Shown piece after piece: positions 8,982 through 17,691 of a stretch of 64,000 nucleotides of DNA (positions within the stretch are counted from its first letter, which is position 1; each line of letters begins with the position of its first letter). A model generated the notes under the pieces. That model was not told where the DNA came from and did not search any database. It worked only from the letters and a program-made list of their open reading frames with translations. The DNA is taken from the NCBI RefSeq assembly GCF_014638845.1, contig NZ_BMFP01000005.1, positions 169,218 to 233,217 of the forward strand. Direction: 5' to 3'. Source of the stretch: Pontibacter amylolyticus (lineage in GTDB: Bacteria; Bacteroidota; Bacteroidia; Cytophagales; Hymenobacteraceae). The position numbers and the translations under genes are program-made.

Positions 8982-9599
8982 ATGCTTGAATCACGCGAGC
9001 TTACTTTGAGAGGAGTACCAGAGACCAGTCGTACCAAAGGGCGTATCTTCCTGATCCGCCACGCGCGGCCCGTGGTGCCCAAGAAAGGTTACTTCAGCAA
9101 AGCGGCTGCAAGCGACTACATCAGCGCCTACGACGCGGCGGAGGTGGAGCAGTTTGTCATGGAACACGAGGCCATCCCCTACCAGGAGGTCCGTCAGGTA
9201 TACTGCAGCACCCTGATAAGGTCGCAGCTCACTGCCCGCCAGATTTTCGGGGATGAGGTGGAGCTGGTGGTGCGGCACGAGTTCCGGGAGTTTGAGCGCC
9301 GGATCTTCTCACTGCCCCTGCTACGGCTTCCCATCCGGCTCTGGCTGGTGAGCGCCCGGGTGCTTTGGATGATGGGGCTGAACAGCCAGGGAATCGAAAC
9401 GTTCAGGCAGGCCAAGCGGCGGGCGCGGGAAGCCGCCTCCTTTCTGGCACAGCAGGCCGAGGATAACCCGCCCGTGATACTGGTGGCGCATGGCCTGCTC
9501 AACAACTTTATACGCTGGTACCTGCAGGACCTGGGCTGGAAGTCGGTCATTAAAGAGGGCAGTGGCTTTTTGAGTGTGACGATGCTGGAGAAGAAATAA
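8982..9599 (+). CDS. Histidine phosphatase superfamily protein
   Basis: 205 aa from MLESRELTLRG. The catalytic RHG-type motif is RHA in IFLIRHARPVV near residue 25. The downstream YCSTLIRSQLTARQIF and the second catalytic His in VILVAHGLLNNFIRWYL complete the phosphoglycerate-mutase-like phosphatase fold. The middle segment (FSLPLLRLPIRLWLVSARVLWMM) is unusually hydrophobic and could be a membrane-associating helix or lid. The substrate is unknown. It precedes the SusC gene by 246 bp of AT-rich spacer and is not co-transcribed in any obvious way. Confidence 0.82.
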   Translation: MLESRELTLRGVPETSRTKGRIFLIRHARPVVPKKGYFSKAAASDYISAYDAAEVEQFVMEHEAIPYQEVRQVYCSTLIRSQLTARQIFGDEVELVVRHEFREFERRIFSLPLLRLPIRLWLVSARVLWMMGLNSQGIETFRQAKRRAREAASFLAQQAEDNPPVILVAHGLLNNFIRWYLQDLGWKSVIKEGSGFLSVTMLEKK

Positions 9600-9845
9600 C
9601 ACCCACAGCAGTGGGAATTGAAGCGGTAGGTACCTGAGAATTATCTTTCCTATATACTATGTTTTCCTAAATAACGGAGTCTAATCTGTCAGCAACATTT
9701 TAGGGAGATGCTGTTTTTTGTCTTCATCTTAATATAGTTATTTGCATATTTATTTATATTTTTTTTAATATAAGTAAATTATTTCTTCGATTTATTTACA
9801 CTATTTCCGTAATAACATTCTAAGTGTGAATCAAATTTAACTAAT

Positions 9846-12800
9846 ATGAAGAAGAGTATACTATTGAGCTTCTTTTTAGTCCTGACACTTGTGGGAAGTG
9901 CCTGGGCTCAGACTCAAACTGTATCCGGTAGGGTCACCGCTGCCACTGACGGCTCTGCGCTACCGGGTGTTACCGTGCTGGAACGGGGCACTTCCAATGG
10001 TGTCACCACAGGAGTCGATGGCGAATACACCCTGACCGTACAACCTAACGCTACACTCGTTTTCAGCTTTATCGGTATGCAGCGTCAGGAGATACCTGTC
10101 AGTGGTCGCTCCACTATAGATGTGCAGCTGGCAGCCGATGAACGACAGCTGAGCGAAGTTGTAGTGGTGGGGTATGGCACACAGGAGCGCCGTGAGGTAA
10201 CGGGTGCAACTGCCAAGGTAAGATCTGAAGACATCCAGAACCTGCCAGTAGTTGGTGTTGACCAGGCGCTACAGGGCCGTGCTGCCGGTGTGCAGATTTC
10301 GCAAAACTCTGGTACTCCCGGGGGCGGTATAACTGTGCGAGTGCGTGGTGCGACTTCTATCTCTGCCAGCAACCAGCCACTGTACGTAGTGGATGGTGTT
10401 CCCCTAACAACAGGTGATTTTTCTCAATTGGGCTTTGGTGGCCAATCAGTTAACGCTGTTACGGATATCAACCCGAACGATATCGAGTCTATCGATATCT
10501 TGAAAGATGCCTCAGCTGCTGCCATCTATGGTTCTCGCGCTGCCAATGGTGTTGTATTGATCACAACCAAGCGTGGCTCTGCCCGGCAGACGCAGGTAAA
10601 TTTCAATATGTACGCGGGTACGCAGAACTACTGGAAAAAGCCGAAACTTTTGAATGCCCAGCAGTATACTGACATCATGATGGAGGCCTTTGAAAATGAT
10701 GGTTATATACCCGAGGGCCAATACACACCAGAGGAGTTTATTGACTTCTATTATGGCGAAATTGATTTCCCTATTTCCGACACAGATTGGGTAGATGAAA
10801 TTTCCCGCAGGGCTGGGATCCAGAATTATGAAATCTCTCTGAGCGGTGGCGATCCGAAGACACGCTACTACGTGTCAGGTAACTACTTCGATCAGAAAGG
10901 CGTCGTGATCGGCAGCCGTTACCAGCGCTACTCCACCCGCCTGAACCTTGACCACCAGGCGAACGACAAATTCGCACTTGGTACCAGCATCCAGCTCAGC
11001 CAATCTGACAGCGATCGTATCATCAGCGACAACTCCATTACCAGCCCGTTTGCCAATGCGCTGGCAGCCTCTCCGCTCTGGCCTGTTTATACCGACATAG
11101 AAACCAGAGCGTACTCCTATCCAAATTTCTTCTATACCAACCCGGTGGCAGAAGGCCTTGAGAACGATAATGAGACACGAAACCTGCGCGCCGTAGGCAA
11201 TGCCTTTGCCAAATACACGATCATACCAGGCCTTGACTTTCAGGTGAAGGGGGGTGTAGATGTGCTGAATGTGGATGAGCGCCGCTACAGTGCAGCCAAC
11301 TTCCCGGGTGCTACTTTCTTTGAGCAGGAAGGTCAGGCGATCAATGCCACAACAACTGTTTCGAAGCGTCTGCTGGAAGCCACACTTGCTTACAACAAGG
11401 CTTTCAACGAGGTACACAGCCTATCTACAGTAATTGGCGCCAGCAACGAAGATAACCTGATTCGCAGCGCCAGTGTGACAGGTGAGGGCTTTGCCAGTGA
11501 GCGTTTCCGTTACGTATCGAGCGCAGCCCGTGTAAACGCCGGTACAGGTGCAGAACTCGAGTCTTCCCTGGTTTCATTCTTCGGCCGTGTGAACTACTCC
11601 TTCAGAGATAGGTACCTGCTGGGTGTGAACTTCCGTGCGGACGGTTCTTCGCGCTTTGGTGAAAACAACCGCTTTGGTTACTTCCCATCCGTTTCTGCCG
11701 GATGGAGATTGATCGAAGAAGACTTTATGTCGGGTCTTGACTACATGAGCGAACTGAAACTGCGTGCCTCTTATGGTGTAACCGGTAACCAGGAGATTGG
11801 CGACTTCCGCTACCTGGCCCTTTATACCGGTGGCAGCAACTACCTCGATCTGTCTGGTCTGGCGCAATCGCAGCTGGCTAACCCTGACCTGAAGTGGGAA
11901 ACCACCAAGCAGTTTAACGTGGGGGCCGACCTAGGCTTTCTGAACGGCCGCGTCAACCTGGCCGTCGACTACTATGTGAAGAAGACGGACGACCTGCTGT
12001 TTGCACGCCCTATACCTACCCAGAGTGGTTTCTCAAGTGTGCAGTTTAACGTAGGCTCCACAGAGAACAAAGGTTTTGAGATTGCCCTGAATACGGTAAA
12101 CATCTCTAATCCGGGCGATGGGTTTAACTGGACGACAGACTTTAACATTGCCCGCAACCGCAACAAAGTAACCTCGCTCTACGAAGGGCAGGACATATTC
12201 TACGGTTTCGGCGGCAACTCGATTGTATTGCGCGAGGGCTACCCGATCGGCACGTTCTACGGCCTGATCGCGGACGGCATCTACAGCAGACAAGATGAGG
12301 TGCCGGCTTCTAAAACCGAGTTTAATGGCACGCTGGCCGGTGACGTCAACTACCGCGACATCAATGACGACGGCATCATTACAGACGACGACTTTACAGT
12401 GATTGGTAACGCCCAGCCAGACTTTATAGGTGGTTTAACAAACACAGTGCGCTTCAAGGGCCTCGACCTGAACGTGTTCTTCCAGTTCTCATACGGCAAC
12501 GACATTGCTATGCCTTCCCGTGAGTACCAGATGCACCTGGGCCGCTACGACGATAACATGCTGGAGGACGTACTGGGAAGGTGGCAGCAGGAAGGGGATG
12601 TAACTGACGTACCTCGTGCCACTTATGAAGATCCGAACTACAATGGCCGTAGCAACTCTTCGCGCTTCATCTACGATGGCTCATACCTGCGCCTCAAGAA
12701 CCTGGTGCTAGGCTATACCCTGCCATCCACCATCAGTGAGCGACTGAGAATGAGGACGCTGCGCGTATATGCCCAGGCTCAGAACCTCGTTACATTCACC

Positions 12801-12923
12801 GATTATCCTGGCTTCGACCCGGAGGTGAACTTTGCAGGCACCAGCAACACCACATTGGGTGTGGACTTCTACACCGTGCCGCAGAACCGCACCATCACGT
12901 TTGGTATTAATGTTGGATTTTAA
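9846..12923 (+). CDS. SusC/RagA family TonB-linked outer membrane protein
   Basis: 1025 aa. Signal peptide to about residue 21 (VGSAWAQ). A CarboxypepD_reg-like domain follows (SGRVTAATDGSALPGVTVLE), then the TonB-box/plug start SEVVVVGYGTQERREVTGA, the plug signature IESIDILKDASAAAIYGSRA with GVVLITTKRG, and the beta-barrel ending in QNRTITFGINVGF with a terminal Phe. With the SusD-like lipoprotein 20 bp downstream it should form an outer-membrane nutrient importer for an oligosaccharide, peptide or glycan. No carbohydrate-active enzyme or anti-sigma regulator is adjacent, so the substrate cannot be inferred. Confidence 0.96.
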   Translation: MKKSILLSFFLVLTLVGSAWAQTQTVSGRVTAATDGSALPGVTVLERGTSNGVTTGVDGEYTLTVQPNATLVFSFIGMQRQEIPVSGRSTIDVQLAADERQLSEVVVVGYGTQERREVTGATAKVRSEDIQNLPVVGVDQALQGRAAGVQISQNSGTPGGGITVRVRGATSISASNQPLYVVDGVPLTTGDFSQLGFGGQSVNAVTDINPNDIESIDILKDASAAAIYGSRAANGVVLITTKRGSARQTQVNFNMYAGTQNYWKKPKLLNAQQYTDIMMEAFENDGYIPEGQYTPEEFIDFYYGEIDFPISDTDWVDEISRRAGIQNYEISLSGGDPKTRYYVSGNYFDQKGVVIGSRYQRYSTRLNLDHQANDKFALGTSIQLSQSDSDRIISDNSITSPFANALAASPLWPVYTDIETRAYSYPNFFYTNPVAEGLENDNETRNLRAVGNAFAKYTIIPGLDFQVKGGVDVLNVDERRYSAANFPGATFFEQEGQAINATTTVSKRLLEATLAYNKAFNEVHSLSTVIGASNEDNLIRSASVTGEGFASERFRYVSSAARVNAGTGAELESSLVSFFGRVNYSFRDRYLLGVNFRADGSSRFGENNRFGYFPSVSAGWRLIEEDFMSGLDYMSELKLRASYGVTGNQEIGDFRYLALYTGGSNYLDLSGLAQSQLANPDLKWETTKQFNVGADLGFLNGRVNLAVDYYVKKTDDLLFARPIPTQSGFSSVQFNVGSTENKGFEIALNTVNISNPGDGFNWTTDFNIARNRNKVTSLYEGQDIFYGFGGNSIVLREGYPIGTFYGLIADGIYSRQDEVPASKTEFNGTLAGDVNYRDINDDGIITDDDFTVIGNAQPDFIGGLTNTVRFKGLDLNVFFQFSYGNDIAMPSREYQMHLGRYDDNMLEDVLGRWQQEGDVTDVPRATYEDPNYNGRSNSSRFIYDGSYLRLKNLVLGYTLPSTISERLRMRTLRVYAQAQNLVTFTDYPGFDPEVNFAGTSNTTLGVDFYTVPQNRTITFGINVGF

Positions 12924-12943
12924 TCCTTAAACCGATTAGCAAG

Positions 12944-14332
12944 ATGAAAAAATACACCTATATATTGGCTACAGCGCTTGGTTTGAGTGTGCTAACCGGC
13001 TGCGAGGATAGACTGGAAGTGGCGCCCACCACACAGGTAGAAGCAGACGTTGCCGTAACTGATTTCAATTCGCTGGACAAGGCAGCACTCGGTGTTTACA
13101 GTGCCCTGCAGTCTGAAGATTATTACGGCTTCCGATACAATATTTACCACGAAATCTACTCCGATAACATGCAGTTTGTTGGCACGTTCACCACGGATGC
13201 CGAAGCAGCCCGACGCGCTTTAACTGCATCTAACCTGCAGATCGAAAATTTCTGGGGAACCATCTACCTGGTTATCAACCGTGCCAACACCGTTATTGCG
13301 CAGGCAGAGCGTTTGGTTACGGCTGGTACCATCACGGCTGAGCAGCGTGATGCCGTCAGTGGTGAGATGCACTTTCTAAGAGCGCTGGCCTACTTTGATC
13401 TGGTGAAGGTATTTGGTGGTGTGCCACTTGAGCTGAACGCCACAGCCGGCTTGCCGGATATCCAGAGTTTGGCGCGCTCTTCTGAGCAGGATGTGTATAC
13501 TCAGATCATTACTGACCTGACTACTGCTGAGAGCATGCTGAGTATGGTAGAGGCTGGCGACCCACGCCGTGCCTCGGGTCTTGCTGCCACTGCTTTGCTT
13601 GCCCGTGTGTATTTGCAGAACGGAAACAATGCAGGGGCACAAGCCAAAGCCAGCCAGGTAATTGAGAGTGGTGCTTTCTCGCTGATGCCTACTTTCGCCA
13701 GCGTATTTACTAACGAAGGAAGCGGCAACTCGGAGTCTATTTTCGAGATTGATTTCACACCGAACGATCAGAACAGTTTAGGCTCAGCTACCAACCCGAA
13801 CACACCGGGCCAGAAGTTTTATGTCAGCGAGGATACGTACACCGTACTGCAGGCATCAGCTGCCAACGGCGATTCCCGCTTTGCGGCTACCGTACGCATT
13901 GAGGGCTCTGCCAACCGTCGTCGCTTGCTGAAATATGAAGACGCCGTAAACAATGCCGATAACGTGATCGTCATCCGCCTGGCTGAAATGTACCTGATCA
14001 GAGCAGAGGCAGCCGTGAGACAAACAGCTAATGGCGGTGACAATATTCTTCCTGTATCGCTACAGGTTCTTTCTGACATCAACGCAGTGAGAACTAGAGC
14101 AGGACTTCGGCCACTGCTAGCTCTCACTAACAGAGCAGCCCTGGATGAAATCCTGCTTCAGCGCCGCCTTGAGTTTGTAGGTGAGGGCTTGCGCTTTATG
14201 GACCTGCGCCGTTACAACCGTACTTGTCAGGTACTCGGCTTTTGTGATGCACAGGCTTTCCGTAACCTATGGCCTATTCCATTACAGCAGATCGAAATAA
14301 ATCCTAACCTAGAAAAGAATCCCGGCTACTAA
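12944..14332 (+). CDS. SusD/RagB family nutrient-binding outer membrane lipoprotein
   Basis: 462 aa. Lipoprotein signal MKKYTYILATALGLSVLTGC with lipidated Cys20. Typical SusD features are seen: FWGTIYLVINRANTVIAQ, the SGEMHFLRALAYFDLVKVFGGVPL tetratricopeptide helices, VIRLAEMYLIRAEAAVR, and the C-terminal LLQRRLEFVGEGLRFMDLRR plus LWPIPLQQIEINPNLEKNPGY. It forms the lid over the SusC barrel. It lies 20 bp after susC in one transcript, closed by a hairpin terminator about 20 bp after the stop. Confidence 0.96.
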   Translation: MKKYTYILATALGLSVLTGCEDRLEVAPTTQVEADVAVTDFNSLDKAALGVYSALQSEDYYGFRYNIYHEIYSDNMQFVGTFTTDAEAARRALTASNLQIENFWGTIYLVINRANTVIAQAERLVTAGTITAEQRDAVSGEMHFLRALAYFDLVKVFGGVPLELNATAGLPDIQSLARSSEQDVYTQIITDLTTAESMLSMVEAGDPRRASGLAATALLARVYLQNGNNAGAQAKASQVIESGAFSLMPTFASVFTNEGSGNSESIFEIDFTPNDQNSLGSATNPNTPGQKFYVSEDTYTVLQASAANGDSRFAATVRIEGSANRRRLLKYEDAVNNADNVIVIRLAEMYLIRAEAAVRQTANGGDNILPVSLQVLSDINAVRTRAGLRPLLALTNRAALDEILLQRRLEFVGEGLRFMDLRRYNRTCQVLGFCDAQAFRNLWPIPLQQIEINPNLEKNPGY

Positions 14333-14354
14333 GCCGAAGCCTCTTCACCAGAAT

Positions 14355-14387
14355 AAAAATAGCTCTCCATCTGGGGAGCTATTTTTA
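14355..14387 (+). terminator. Rho-independent terminator of the SusC/SusD operon
   Basis: AAAAATAGCTCTCC and GGGGAGCTATTTTT form a stem with an ATCT loop, then a T-rich run. The A-rich left arm means it could work in both directions. Confidence 0.8.
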
Positions 14388-14401
14388 ATTAAATTTCGTA
14401 A

Positions 14402-14447
14402 AAACTAAACTTTTAGTTTGTAAACTAAGTAATTAGTTATATATTTA
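14402..14447 (+). promoter_or_regulatory. Promoter with two BlaI-type operator palindromes
   Basis: Palindrome 1 is AAACTAAACTTTTAGTTT (14402-14419, 8-bp arms). Palindrome 2 is AACTAAGTAATTAGTT (14423-14438, 6-bp arms). Both share the AACTAA half-site. A -33 TTTG (14417-14420) and a -7 TATATTTA (14440-14447) are 19 bp apart, the Bacteroidota spacing. One palindrome covers the -33 box and the other fills the spacer, as expected for repression by the BlaI protein encoded just downstream. Confidence 0.7.
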
Positions 14448-14471
14448 TCCTACCAAGCAACCAATAGCCTT

Positions 14472-14864
14472 ATGAAAGAACTCACCAAAGCCGAAGAAGA
14501 GATCATGCAGATCCTTTGGAAACTGGAAAAAGGATTTGTGAAGGACATCTTAGAGGAGATGCCGGAACCAAAGCCTGCCTACAATACCGTGTCCACGATA
14601 GTGCGTATTCTGGAGAAGAAGGGCTTTGTGGGCTATACCGCCTTTGGCAAGTCGCACGAGTACTTTCCGCTGGTGGCCGAGGACAAGTATAAGAGCTTCT
14701 TTCTGAAGAATTTTATGAGCGGCTATTTCGGGGGCTCTTTCGAAAAGCTCGTTTCTTTTTTTGCCAAGGACAACAACCTGGATGTGAAAGAGCTGGACCA
14801 ACTGATGCGCCATGTAAAAGACGACCTTAAAGAGGAGGACCAACAGGATGGAAACAACGGTTAA
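14472..14864 (+). CDS. BlaI/MecI/CopY family transcriptional repressor
   Basis: 130 aa, standard length. The winged helix starts LTKAEEEIMQILWKLEKGFVKDIL, with recognition helix PAYNTVSTIVRILEKKGFV and wing FGKSHEYFPLV. The C-terminal helical dimerisation part includes FFAKDNNLDVKELDQLM. Members bind as dimers to promoter palindromes and are cleaved when the partner M56 sensor is activated. Its last 17 bp overlap the M56 gene, and two matching palindromes sit on its own promoter. No beta-lactamase gene lies beside it, so the regulated signal is probably envelope stress or another inducer. Confidence 0.93.
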   Translation: MKELTKAEEEIMQILWKLEKGFVKDILEEMPEPKPAYNTVSTIVRILEKKGFVGYTAFGKSHEYFPLVAEDKYKSFFLKNFMSGYFGGSFEKLVSFFAKDNNLDVKELDQLMRHVKDDLKEEDQQDGNNG

Positions 14865-16293
14865 TTACCTGCTGCAATCGGCGCTGGCCCTGCTGGTGCT
14901 CTACCTGTTCTACAGGCTTGTGCTGCACAACCAACCCGGCCTGCTCTACAACAGGCTATACCTGCTGTTGGCTCCTGTTCTGGCCCTGACTATCCCGTTG
15001 CTGGAGTTGCCGCTGCCGTTTCAAACGGTGCTCCCCGCTACCGACCTTATACCTGCCATCCAACTGCAGGAAGTGCAGGTAGTGGGCTCTGGTTCAGCCG
15101 CGTCGGCTACGGAGCCGCTTTTTTCGACAGGCCAATGGCTTCTGATAGCTTATAGTGCGATCGGGCTTGTGCTACTGGCCAGGCTATACCTGCAGGTGGT
15201 CCGCATACGTTCGCTGGCTTCTGCCGCCAAACCGGTTTCTTCTCCAGGTGCCGAGGCGACCGTTCTCCAAACCGAAGGGCAGTTTCCCTCGTTCGCCTTT
15301 CTGCACTATGTGTTTCTGGGAGATATGCAGCATTTGTCTGCCCAGGAGCAGCAGCAGATTCTTTTGCATGAAATGGCCCACGTGCGCCTGCACCATACCT
15401 ACGACGTGCTCTACTATGAGATCCTGACGGCTGTGCTGTGGTTTAACCCGCTGGTGTGGCTGATGAAGGAAGAACTGCGCAACGTACACGAGTTTCAGGC
15501 CGATGCCGAGGTACTGGCCAACTGCCAGCCCCAGGAGTACAGCTCCCTGCTGGCCAAAGAGGCACTCTTTATGGCCGGAATACCGGTGGGCAGCTACTTT
15601 CAGAAGCCCCAGGTTTTCCGCCGCCTGCGCATGCTGCAGCTGCACGGCAAACCTGCCAGCAAAATGCGCCTGCTTCTGGTGCTGCCTGTCGTCCTGACGC
15701 TGCTGGTTGCCTTTTCGGCCAGCAAGGTAAGCGCTGACATCACCCCCCTCATGGAAGAGCCGGCTTCGCTATCGGAAATTCTCATCACCGCTCCCGCCCG
15801 GAAAGAAGCTATACCTTTTGGGAACCAGAAGCGTGCAGACACAGGTATAAGCCAGGAGCCAACAGCCACGCCAGCAACTACAACTCCTGAAGCAAGTAAT
15901 GTGGTAAAGGATGAAATGAAGCTGGTGAAACCGTCCGTCACGATCCCGCCCTCCGAAGACGAATTCAGTGCTGATAAACCTTATACCTATGTGGAGCAGA
16001 TGCCTCAATTTAATGGCGGTGAATCGGAAATGATAAAGTTCCTGGGCCGCAACATACGCTATCCGAAAAATGCGCAGGAGGTAGGCGTGGAAGGCCTGGT
16101 TGTTCTGAGCTTTGTGGTAGACAAAAACGGAGGCCTGCAGGATATCACGATCCTTAAAACGCTGCATGAATCGCTCGACAAAGAGGCTTTGCGGGTAGTG
16201 GAGAAAATGCAGGGCCAGTGGTCTCCGGGCAGACAAAATGGAGTGGTTGTCCCGGTACGCTATACCTTACCCATTCGCTTCGCGATAAAATAG
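14848..16293 (+). CDS. BlaR1-like M56 metallopeptidase with C-terminal TonB domain
   Basis: 481 aa. Predicted membrane helices lie near 6-24, 36-53, 96-114 and 270-290. The zinc site is H174-E-M-A-H178 (LLHEMAHVRLHH), with further acidic residues in HEFQADAEVL (214-223). After the last helix there is a Thr/Pro-rich linker and then a TonB C-terminal-like domain from about 385 (YVEQMPQFNGGESEMIKFLG to the end). M56 proteins sense an outside signal and cleave the cognate BlaI inside. A TonB domain in place of a penicillin-binding sensor is common in Bacteroidota; what it contacts is unknown. The start overlaps blaI by 17 bp. Confidence 0.9.
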   Translation: METTVNYLLQSALALLVLYLFYRLVLHNQPGLLYNRLYLLLAPVLALTIPLLELPLPFQTVLPATDLIPAIQLQEVQVVGSGSAASATEPLFSTGQWLLIAYSAIGLVLLARLYLQVVRIRSLASAAKPVSSPGAEATVLQTEGQFPSFAFLHYVFLGDMQHLSAQEQQQILLHEMAHVRLHHTYDVLYYEILTAVLWFNPLVWLMKEELRNVHEFQADAEVLANCQPQEYSSLLAKEALFMAGIPVGSYFQKPQVFRRLRMLQLHGKPASKMRLLLVLPVVLTLLVAFSASKVSADITPLMEEPASLSEILITAPARKEAIPFGNQKRADTGISQEPTATPATTTPEASNVVKDEMKLVKPSVTIPPSEDEFSADKPYTYVEQMPQFNGGESEMIKFLGRNIRYPKNAQEVGVEGLVVLSFVVDKNGGLQDITILKTLHESLDKEALRVVEKMQGQWSPGRQNGVVVPVRYTLPIRFAIK

Positions 16294-16394
16294 CACTCTC
16301 ACCCTTATGTATACCTGATTTGCCCGGCCTGAAAACCGGGGCAGGATGCCTATTGCCTTTTCTTTCCTAAAACGAAACCTTAAAAATACCTCTC

Positions 16395-17648
16395 ATGAAA
16401 AACAAAAACACACTCAAAACCCTGCTGGCTGCTCCCCTGCTGGCCCTCTCGCTCACTTGCGGACTGCAGACGGAAACGCTTGCTCAAAGCAAAAAATCTG
16501 CAAACGAACCCTACTCCTATGTGGAGCAAATGCCACAGTTCAAGGGCGGTGAATCGGAGATGATGAAGTTCCTGGGCACCAATATCCAGTATCCGGCTAT
16601 CGCCAAAAGTAACGGCCTCGAAGGCCTGGCCGTGTTGAGCTTCGTGGTAGAAACCGACGGCAAAATCAATGAAGTAAAGACCGTTAAGTCGCTCAGCAAA
16701 GAAACCGATGAAGAGGCAATGCGGGTTGTGAAACTGATGAGTGGCCACTGGAACCCTGGCCGGCAGAACGGAGAAGTTGTGCGGGTGCGCTATACCTTGC
16801 CGATCCGGTTTGCACTGAACGACAACGACCGCACCGCCGCTGCCAGCGTAGCCAATCGCATGCCTGCTTTTAAGGGCGGCAATGAGGCGATGTTCCAGGC
16901 GATGAAGGCCCACCTGGCCTTGCCTGCCGAAGCCAAAAACGAGAACCTGAACGCCCGCGTGATGGTGAAGTTCTATGTGGACCGTGAGGGGCAGGTGTCG
17001 AATGTGCGACTGGAGGGCACGAAACTGAAGAAAACCGTGGGACCAGGCTCCGAACTCGACTACATGGACGCCTCTATGTTCCAGCTGCAGAACAAATCCC
17101 TACTGGCTAAACTGTCAGAATCGGCTATGGCGGCTGTGAAAGCCACCTCCGGCCAGTGGGAACCAGCCCTCAAAAGCGGTCAGCCAAGTGGTGCCGAAGT
17201 GGTGCTGCCGGTGCAGTTTCTGGGCTCAGAATCCGGCCATAGCAGCGAAAAAATGGGCGTACCGAGCATGACCAAGTATACCAAGAGCTACTATAACCTG
17301 GACGAAGTGGATGTGAAGCCAACCTTTAAAGACGGCTCCTTTGAGCGATACCTGGCCAAAACAGTACGCTATCCGGCGGCTGCTACTTTTGAAGGGGCTG
17401 TAGAGGTGACTTACATGGTAAAGGACAACGGCGATGTGATGACGATGATTCCTACAAGTGTCGGCAGAGAGCTACATGATGTACTATCCGCTGCTTTCCG
17501 GAGCACGAACGGGAAATGGAACCCCGGTAAGGTAGACGGGAAATATGTGGGCGTGACACAGAAAATCAAAATTCTGTTTGTGACCGAAAACGGCGGCAAA
17601 AATCAGGATCTAGAGAAAGCCGACGTGGTGGTAACACGGCAAAAATAA
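16395..17648 (+). CDS. Secreted protein with three TonB C-terminal-like domains
   Basis: 417 aa. The N-terminus looks like a cleavable signal (LLALSLTCGLQTETLAQ) rather than a canonical TonB anchor, and there is no long Pro-rich spacer. Domain 1 (about 40-140, YVEQMPQFKGGESEMMKFLG and following) is nearly the same as the TonB domain of the preceding M56 protein. Domains 2 (about 150-275, MPAFKGGNEAMFQAMKAHL) and 3 (about 300-400, KPTFKDGSFERYLAKTVRYP) are more diverged. The periplasmic role is unknown; it may compete with or transmit the same contact as the M56 sensor. It lies about 100 bp downstream and probably belongs to the same regulon. Confidence 0.8.
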   Translation: MKNKNTLKTLLAAPLLALSLTCGLQTETLAQSKKSANEPYSYVEQMPQFKGGESEMMKFLGTNIQYPAIAKSNGLEGLAVLSFVVETDGKINEVKTVKSLSKETDEEAMRVVKLMSGHWNPGRQNGEVVRVRYTLPIRFALNDNDRTAAASVANRMPAFKGGNEAMFQAMKAHLALPAEAKNENLNARVMVKFYVDREGQVSNVRLEGTKLKKTVGPGSELDYMDASMFQLQNKSLLAKLSESAMAAVKATSGQWEPALKSGQPSGAEVVLPVQFLGSESGHSSEKMGVPSMTKYTKSYYNLDEVDVKPTFKDGSFERYLAKTVRYPAAATFEGAVEVTYMVKDNGDVMTMIPTSVGRELHDVLSAAFRSTNGKWNPGKVDGKYVGVTQKIKILFVTENGGKNQDLEKADVVVTRQK

Positions 17649-17691
17649 TCCGTTAACATTTTGTGCCCTTGTATTTTGAGCCATCACCTGT

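Noticed and set aside
14848-16293. Beta-lactam resistance sensor
   Set aside because: The C-terminal domain is TonB-like, not penicillin-binding, and no beta-lactamase gene is adjacent.
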